Shown here: positions 57,401 to 64,000 of the stretch, piece by piece
Layout of the letters: the number at the start of each line of letters is the position of its first letter
How positions within the stretch are numbered: the first letter of the stretch is position 1
DNA from: Leptobrachium leishanense
Taxonomy: Eukaryota; Chordata; Amphibia; Anura; Megophryidae
Length of the DNA: 64,000 nucleotides
Reading direction: 5' to 3'
Assembly (NCBI GenBank): GCA_009667805.1
Contig: CM019065.1
Location: 21,727,822-21,791,821 of the forward strand
The notes under the pieces: generated by a model
Database searches by the model: none
What the model was told of the DNA's origin: nothing
What the model saw: the letters and a program-made list of their open reading frames with translations, nothing else
Program-made: the position numbers and the translations under genes

Positions 57401-60400
57401 CTATTCCATTACTTCAGCATCAGGGGATTGATAGTTGCTGATCCAGGACTGATTCATTTTTATAAATGTCAGCCGGTCTACAGAGTCGGTGGACAGACGC
57501 ACTCTTTTGTCTGTGACAAAACCTCCAGCGGCACTGAACGTCCTTTCGGAAAGCACGCTAGATGAAGGGTAACCTAGTAGCTGCATAGCATATTGGCTAA
57601 ATTCTGGCCAGTGATCCAATCTCAACACCCAGTAAGCCAGTGGATCATCTGCTGAAAAGGTATCCCGGTCTGCCCTTGCCCCTAGGTAGTCCTGCACCAT
57701 ATGGTGAAGATGCTGGCAATGGGTGCCTACATTTGACGTCCTTGGGCGTTGTGAACTAATTTTTTTTTAATAAGCATCAGTCAAGCGGCCCTGGCCTTCA
57801 CCGCTATTCCTCTGATCACCCGCAGCCTCAGAAGCACATGTGTCAGCACTTGATAATCTACCAGTGCCTGGAAAGGTGTTACACAAGTGTCGCTTTAGAG
57901 CGTCCTCAAGTTTTTTCATCCTGTGCTCCCTCTGTGTGGGCAGGATGAGCTCTGCAACTTTCCCCTTGTATCGTGGATCAAGAAGGGTTGCCAACCAGTA
58001 ATGATCCCTCTCCTTGATAGCACGAATACTGGGGTCCTTTAGCAGGCTTTGCATCATTAGGCAGCGTAGGTTGGAGGTGGCATTAGCTTCCGAGTCTTCC
58101 TGGTCAATGAGGATGACCGTATCGTGCACTTCCTCCTCCCAGCCACGCACAAGCCCTTCTGTTTCTGGGCACACAAAACCCTCCCTTGAGGAATCCCCAC
58201 CTTCAATGCCCCCACTACTTAAATAGTCCTCCTCCTCCTCATCCTCCTCCTGTCTGATCTGAGTAGGACCCGCTGGAATGCTGTCTGCGGAAAGACTGGG
58301 GCCTTGAGAGCTAGGGAAGGCCTCCTCTTCCTCCCGCTGCTCTGCCTCTAGAGCCACATCTATAATTCCCTGCAGAGTGTGCTCCAGCAGGAACATTAAG
58401 GAATTGTGTCACTGATGCATGCACTGTCCCTGCTCACCATCCTCATTGCCTCCTCAAATGGTGACAGTACAGTGCATGCATCCTTGATCATCAGCCACTG
58501 CGGAGGGGAAAAAAAAAACAAGTTTACCTGAACCTGTCCTTGTGCCATACTCACACAGGTACTCGTTGATGGCCCTCTGCTGCTTGTGCAGACGCTGCAG
58601 CATTGCTAATGTCGAGTTCCACCTGGTGGGCATGTCACAGATCAGACGGTTTGTGGGAAGGTGGAATTCTCTTTGAATTTCTGCCAGGCGAACGCTTGCT
58701 GGGAATGACCGTCTGAAGTGGCTGCAGACTTTTCTGGCCTGGATGAGAGCTCTGGCAGCCCTGGGTACTTGGTTAGGAAACGCTGTACCACCAGATTTAG
58801 GACGTCAATTTACCCTTGCGTAGGGCGGAGAGAAGGTTGCTGCCATTATCGCAGTCAATCATTTCCAGCTCAAGCTGGCGTGGTGTTAACCATCTCTGCA
58901 CCTGCCCCTGCAGAGCTGACAAAATTTCTGACCCGGTGTGGCTCCTGTCCCCTAAACAAACCAGCTCAAGCACAGTATGGCATCTTTTTGCTTGAGCCAT
59001 TGCATAGACCCTGTCAGGCATCGGTTTAACTGCCACTTCGCCAGAGACAGAGAAGGAGGAGGAAGAGGTGGTGGTGGTGGAGCAGACAGACCTCATACAA
59101 GCTGCTTTCTGGAGGCGTGGTGGATGAACAAGCTCCAGCACAGAGCCCCGTCTTGGATCACTCCCAGCTGCAATCAGAGTTACCCAGTGTGCTGTGCAGG
59201 AAATGTAACGACCCTGTCCATGCTTGCTGGACCACGTGTCTAAAGTCACATGCACCTTGCTGCTGACTGCCTTTCCCAATGACTGGATAACATTGTCTTC
59301 CACGAGCTGGTATAGTGCTGGAATGGCCTTGCGTGAAAAGTAATGGCGTTTTGGAACCTGCCACTGTGGTACAGCACATTCGGCAAATTCACGGAAGGGA
59401 GCAGAGTCCACCAGCTGGAAAGGCAGCAGCTGCAATGCGAGTAATTTTGCTAAGCTGGCATTTAGATGCTGTGCTTTGGGATGGTTGGGACTATATTTTT
59501 TCTTTCGCTGCAGCAGCTGCGGCAACGTAATCTGACTGCGTAAATCTTCAGCTACTGGGATGATGTCACAATGTGAGGAAGGACCTGGTACATCCATTAC
59601 TGTAGCATCATCCCTGTCGGTGGAGGTTGTAGGCAATGACATGGCAGGACATACAGTGTGGGTAGAGACAGATGAGGAGGAGGAGGACATACGCAAAGAT
59701 TTGCGCCAACGGGATGTGTGGCACTTGTTCATATGTTGCCTCAAGCACGTGGTACCCAAGTGTCCGGTGTTTATCCCACGCTTTAGCCTCATCTGACATA
59801 GATTACAAATAGCAATGGTGGGGTCTGCTGCACATTTCTTAAAGAACTCCCAGACAGCAGAGATCCTGCATGTGTTCTTTGAGACAACAGCGCTCTGCAC
59901 CGGAGCAGCTCTGACATCTGATGCCTTGGACTGGCTAGTGCTACGGTTGGTCACAGAGGATGTTGTGCCTTGTGTTTGCTGTGCCTCCTCCTCCTCCTCC
60001 CCCTCCTCCTCACTTGATTCCTCAGTTCGATCTGGCACCCAGGTGGAGTCAGTGACCTCATTATCAATGTCATCTTCACCCCCTATCTCCTCGTCACTGG
60101 AGCCAACTTGGCAGTATGCTTCAGCTGCTGGGGCAACATGAGTGCCAGTTATTTGTGTGTCATCACTGGCACCCCCTTACTCTAGGTTTATTATACTCCC
60201 TTGCTCAACCTCAGAGATTGAATCAGAGTACTGTACTTGCTGCGCATCCTCAAGCAGCATGTCACTCTCATTGTAGTCAAAAAATTCAGCTGACTCCTCC
60301 GTGTTTGATAGCGAGGCTACGGCAGGAGTAGCTGTGGACATGGAGGCTGCATTAGATGCTTTGGCAGCTGAGGTGGACTGTAAAGCACTAGAAGCCTGGC

Positions 60401-60629
60401 TGGCAGAGGACTCGGAGGATGAGGATGGCCTTGTTAGCCAATCCACCAAGTCCTCTGTATGTTGCTGCTGCTTAAGACGGCCAGCACCAGTTAGAAAGGA
60501 CAAGCGTGCCCCTGCAGAGGATGCACGACTTCCACCACGACCAGAGACACAGCCTCCCGACACAGGGGCTGCTTGCCCTCTTATCTGTGTCTGGGAGCGT
60601 CTGCCTGTCCTTTTTGTTCTTTCAGACAT
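57401..60629 (-). pseudogene. hAT transposase (ZBED-type), element C
   Basis: Minus-strand gene from MSERTKRTGRRSQTQIRG (60629). Blocks: N-terminal part 60177-60629; acidic linker, BED finger (SAVWEFFKKCAADPTIAICN, CLRQHMNKCH) and first half of the RNase-H-like core 58797-60038, with TLDTWSSKHGQG and IDCDNGSNLLSAL holding two catalytic Asp; middle with ATLLDPRYKGKVAE 57767-58396; hATC dimerisation domain (DDPLAYWVLRLDHWPEFSQY, SERTFSAAGG) 57401-57700. A stop at 60177, a frameshift after 58797, loss near 58400-58790 and another break at about 57730 make it inactive. It still serves as the reference for intact order in element B. Confidence 0.87.
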
Positions 60630-60734
60630 GGTGAGTGATTTATAGATTAATATATACAGAACTCTGATTCAACTCTGGTATAAAGATTTAAAGAACTCTG
60701 GTATAACTCAGTGAGACACACTGATAGCTGGCAG

Positions 60735-61200
60735 CCAGTGACGAGACACAGATCACCTCAATTCACAAATGTTTTAAAGAAATTAGTGAGCACCAAAATA
60801 CAGCGTGGTACTGGATGTGTGACGAGACACAGATCACCTCAATTTACAAATGTTTTGTAGAAATTAGTGAGCCCCAAAATACAGCGTGGTACTGGATGTG
60901 TGACGAGACACAGATCAACTTAATTCACAAATGTTTTAAATAAATTAGTGAGCCCCAAAATACTGTGTGGTACTGGATGTGTGACGAGACACAGATCACC
61001 TCAATTCACAAATGTTTTGTAGAAATTAGTGAGCCCCAAAATACTGAGTGGTACCGGATGTGTGACAAGACACAGATCACCTTAATTCACAAATGTTTTA
61101 AATAAATTAGTGAGCCCCAAAATACAGCGTGGTACTGGATGTGTGACGAGACACAGATCACCTCAATTCACAAATGTTTTAAAGAAAGTTGTAAACCCCC
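60735..61200. repeat. 81-bp tandem repeat in the hAT C leader
   Basis: GACGAGACACAGATCA recurs at 60740, 60821, 60902, 60983, 61064 (variant) and 61145, exactly 81 bp apart. It lies upstream of the transposase ATG, on the element's right side. Confidence 0.93.
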
Positions 61201-61600
61201 AAAAAACTTGCTGGCACAGTGACAAGACACACATCACCTAAATTCCCTGATATTTGGTAGAAATTAGATTCAAAAAGACTTGCTGGCACAGTGACAAGAC
61301 CCAGAAGATCACCTCAATTCACAAATGTTTTAAAGAAAGTTGTAAACCCCCAAAAAATTTGCTGGCACAGTGACAAGACACACATCACCTAAATTCCCTG
61401 ATATTTGGTAGAAATGAGACCCAAAAAGACTTGCTGGCACAGTGACAAGACCCAGAAGATCACCTCAATTCACAAATGTTTTAAAGAAAGTTGTAAACCC
61501 CCAAAAAACTTGCTGGCACAGTGTCAAGACACACATCACCTAAATTCCCTGATATTTGGTAGAAATGAGACCCCCCCAGACCCCCCACAGTAGCGTGGCA
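61201..61600. repeat. ~151-bp tandem repeat
   Basis: TTGCTGGCACAGTGACAAGA with ACACATCACC recurs at about 61207, 61358 and 61509. Built from two related halves of the neighbouring 81-bp unit. Confidence 0.88.
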
Positions 61601-61689
61601 GACCGGCAGTAACAAGACACAACTATCTCCTTTGAAATCTCCTCTGAAATGCGTGCAGAATCGTGAAAAAGTGCGTTCGAGCGAATGGA

Positions 61690-62053
61690 TGTATTTTTTC
61701 ACTGAATACGCGATAGCTGTCTTACGATGTGCATTCTCGTCCGTGATTTTGTACGGATCATCAATAAAACCCTTTTTGCGTCTGGACGTTATGTTTGTCG
61801 GACATTAGCAGCATCTGACGTCTCCTAATCACGCACACATGCCGCTAGCGGACGCAGTGCACTCTATACGTCAGTACTAGCGGTATCACGTTCTCGAAAA
61901 AATGCGTTTGTTTGCTGCTTGCGTTGCGCAGCCGCACTTTCGTGCGGCCGTACTTCGTACATTGCCCATCATTGGCCGTCATTTGCTGCTACTACGGCCG
62001 TGATAAAGTGCGACTGCACGCGCGTTCATACTGCATTCGTCTGACCCTAGCCT
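61690..62053. mobile_element. Right end of a TIR transposon (same family as 22503-25175)
   Basis: Ends GCATTCGTCTGACCCTAGCC, the inverted counterpart of the terminus at 22503. The left end was not found. The interior is rich in GTGCGGCC/GGCCGTAC palindromic words (61930-61970). Confidence 0.5.
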
Positions 62054-64000
62054 AACATGGAATGATCAGTAACAGAATGATAAGTAATATAATGAATTAA
62101 CATGGAATGATCAGTAAGAGAATGATAAGTAATATAATGAATTAACATGGAATGATCAGTAACAGAATGATAAGTAATATAATGAATTAACCTGGAATGA
62201 TCAGTAACAGAATGATAAGTATTATAATGAATTAACATGGAATGATCAGTAACAGAATGATAAGTAATATAATAAATTAACATGAAATGATCAGTAAGAG
62301 AATGATAAGTAATATAATGAATTAACCTGGAATGATCAGTAACAGAATGATAAGTAATATAATTAATTAACATGGAATGATCAGTAACAGAATGATAATA
62401 TAATGAATTCACATGGAATGATCAGTAACAGAATGATAATATAATGAATTAACATGGAATGATCAGTAATAACAAAATGATAAGTAATATAATGAATTAA
62501 CATGAATGATCAGTAACAGAATGATACGTAATATAATGCATTAACATGGAATGATCAGTAACAGAATGATAAGTAATATAATGAATTAACATGTAATGAT
62601 CAGTAACAGAATGATAAGTAATATAATGAATTAACATGGAATAATCAGTAACAGAATGATAAGTAATATAATGAATTAACATGGAATGATCAGTAACAGA
62701 ATGATAAGTAATATAATGAATTAACATGGAATGATCAGTAACAGAATGATATGTAATATAATGAATTAATATGGAATGATAAGTAACAGAATGATAAGTA
62801 ATATAATGAATTAACATGGAATGATCAGTAACAGAATGATAAGTAATATAATGAATTAACATGGAATGATCAGTAACAGAATGATAAGTAATATAATGAA
62901 TTAATATGGAATGATAAGTAACAGAATGATAAGTAATATAATGAATTAACATGGAATGATCAGTGACGGAATGAGAAGTAATATAATGTATTAACATGGA
63001 ATGATCAGTAACAGAATAAGTAATATAATGAATTAACAGGGAATGATCAGTAACAAAATGATAAGTAATATAATGAATTATCATTCTGTTACTGATTATT
63101 CCATGTTAATTCATTATATTACTTATCATTCTGTTACTGATTATTCCATGTTAAGTAATATAATGAATTAACATGGAATGATCAGTAACAGAATGATAAG
63201 TAATATAATGAATTAACATGGAATGATCAGTAACAGAATGATAAGTAATATAATGAATTAACATGGAATGATCAGTAAGAGAATGATAAGTAATATAATG
63301 AATTAACATGGAATGATCAGTAACAGAATGATAAGTAATATAATGAATTAACATGGAATGAATCAGTAACAGAATGATAAGTAAATAAATAAATTAACAT
63401 GAAATGATCAGTAAGAGAATGAAATATATATGAAATTAACCTGGAATGATCAGTAACAGAATGATAAGTAATATAATTAATTAACATGGAATGATCAGTA
63501 ACAGAATGATAATATAATGAATTCACATGGAATGATCAGTAACAGAATGATAATATAATAATTACACAGGAATGATCAGTAATAACAAAATGATAAGTAA
63601 TATAATGAATTAACATGAATGATCAGTAACAGAATGATACGTAATATAATGAATTAACATGGAATGATCAGTAACAGAATGATAAGTAATATAATGAATT
63701 AACATGTAATGATCAGTAACAGAATGATAAGTAATATAATGAATTAACATGGAATAATCAGTAACAGAATGATAAGTAATATAAAATTAACATGGAATGA
63801 TCAGTAACCAGAATGATAATATAATAATGAATTAACATGGAATGATCAGTAACAGAATGATATGTAATATAATGAAATAATATGGAATGATAAGTAACAG
63901 AATGATAAGTAATATAATGAATTAACATGGAATGATCAGTAACAGAATGATAAGTAATATAATGAATTAACATGGAATGATCAGTAACAGAATGATAAGT
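62054..64000. repeat. 45-bp AT-rich satellite array (runs off window)
   Basis: The unit starts AACATGGAATGATCAGTAAC and ends ATATAATGAATT (45 bp), about 43 copies. The period is divisible by three, so frames stay open (MLIHYITYHSVTDHS repeats on the minus strand) without coding meaning. It begins right at the end of the TIR transposon. Confidence 0.95.
63079..63152. repeat. Inverted segment inside the 45-bp array
   Basis: About 1.6 units (TATCATTCTGTTACTGATTA...) are in opposite orientation to the rest, creating two palindromic junctions near 63080 and 63153. Confidence 0.9.

Larger units (their letters stand above)
55773..61620 (-). mobile_element. hAT element C with decayed transposase
   Basis: The left end TAGGGATGAGCCGAAC follows directly on the Harbinger-like MITE flank; GTGTTTAC (55765-55772) is the presumed target. 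The expected right terminus is not present: subterminal tandem repeats run to about 61600, and then a different TIR element begins. It therefore looks truncated at its right end. Unlike elements A and B it has no piggyBac insert (single TTAA at 56017-56020). Confidence 0.8.

Noticed and set aside
62054..64000. Minus-strand 195-codon frame of repeated HYITYHSVTDHSMLI-like words
   Set aside because: Product of a 45-bp period divisible by three in an AT-rich satellite.

Overview
This is vertebrate nuclear DNA, most likely from an anuran amphibian. It holds part of one host gene, buried in layers of transposable elements (TEs). The host gene is a vomeronasal type-2 receptor (V2R, class C GPCR) on the minus strand. 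Exon 1 (49924-50141), exon 2 (44667-44958) and exon 3 (21019-21849) join in frame at consensus splice sites and give about 447 codons: a signal peptide plus most of the ligand-binding Venus-flytrap domain. The cysteine-rich and seven-transmembrane exons are not seen and should lie beyond position 1. Intron 1 is about 5 kb and intron 2 about 22.8 kb, both filled with TEs.

Left region (1-17830): a minus-oriented LTR-like element carries a piggyBac-type TTAA element (781-1977) and a 14-kb insertion (2472-16458). That insertion starts with TC, ends with a hairpin plus CTAG, and lies between A and T, which is the Helitron signature. A second copy of the host element (36859-39993) preserves the empty site. 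Nearly all of the insertion is tandem DNA: about 48 copies of a 214-bp GC-rich, doubly palindromic satellite, two palindromes of about 200 bp, microsatellites, and two minisatellites.

Middle (17831-44345): a 2.6-kb hAT derivative (target duplication GTGCTGAG), V2R exon 3, a TIR element holding an L2-like LINE, then a deep nest inside intron 2. A Tc1/mariner relic was split by a 17.4-kb hAT (26697-44091, target duplication CTTGTAAC). That hAT was hit just before its transposase ATG by a CR1-like LINE, which was hit by an LTR retrotransposon (target duplication CCTTT), whose LTR was hit by a Penelope-like element (target duplication of 15 bp). The transposase gene is also split by the LTR-like element, which carries another piggyBac copy. 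A fourth piggyBac copy and a small hAT MITE sit near the hAT end.

Right region (44346-64000): exon 2, a decayed Ty3/gypsy pol on the plus strand with a SINE, exon 1, a small Helitron-like unit holding a second L2-like LINE, a PIF/Harbinger-like MITE, a third hAT copy with a decayed ZBED-type transposase, and a 45-bp AT-rich satellite running off the end. Apart from the V2R exons, every long reading frame is either a broken TE gene or an artefact of tandem repeats.
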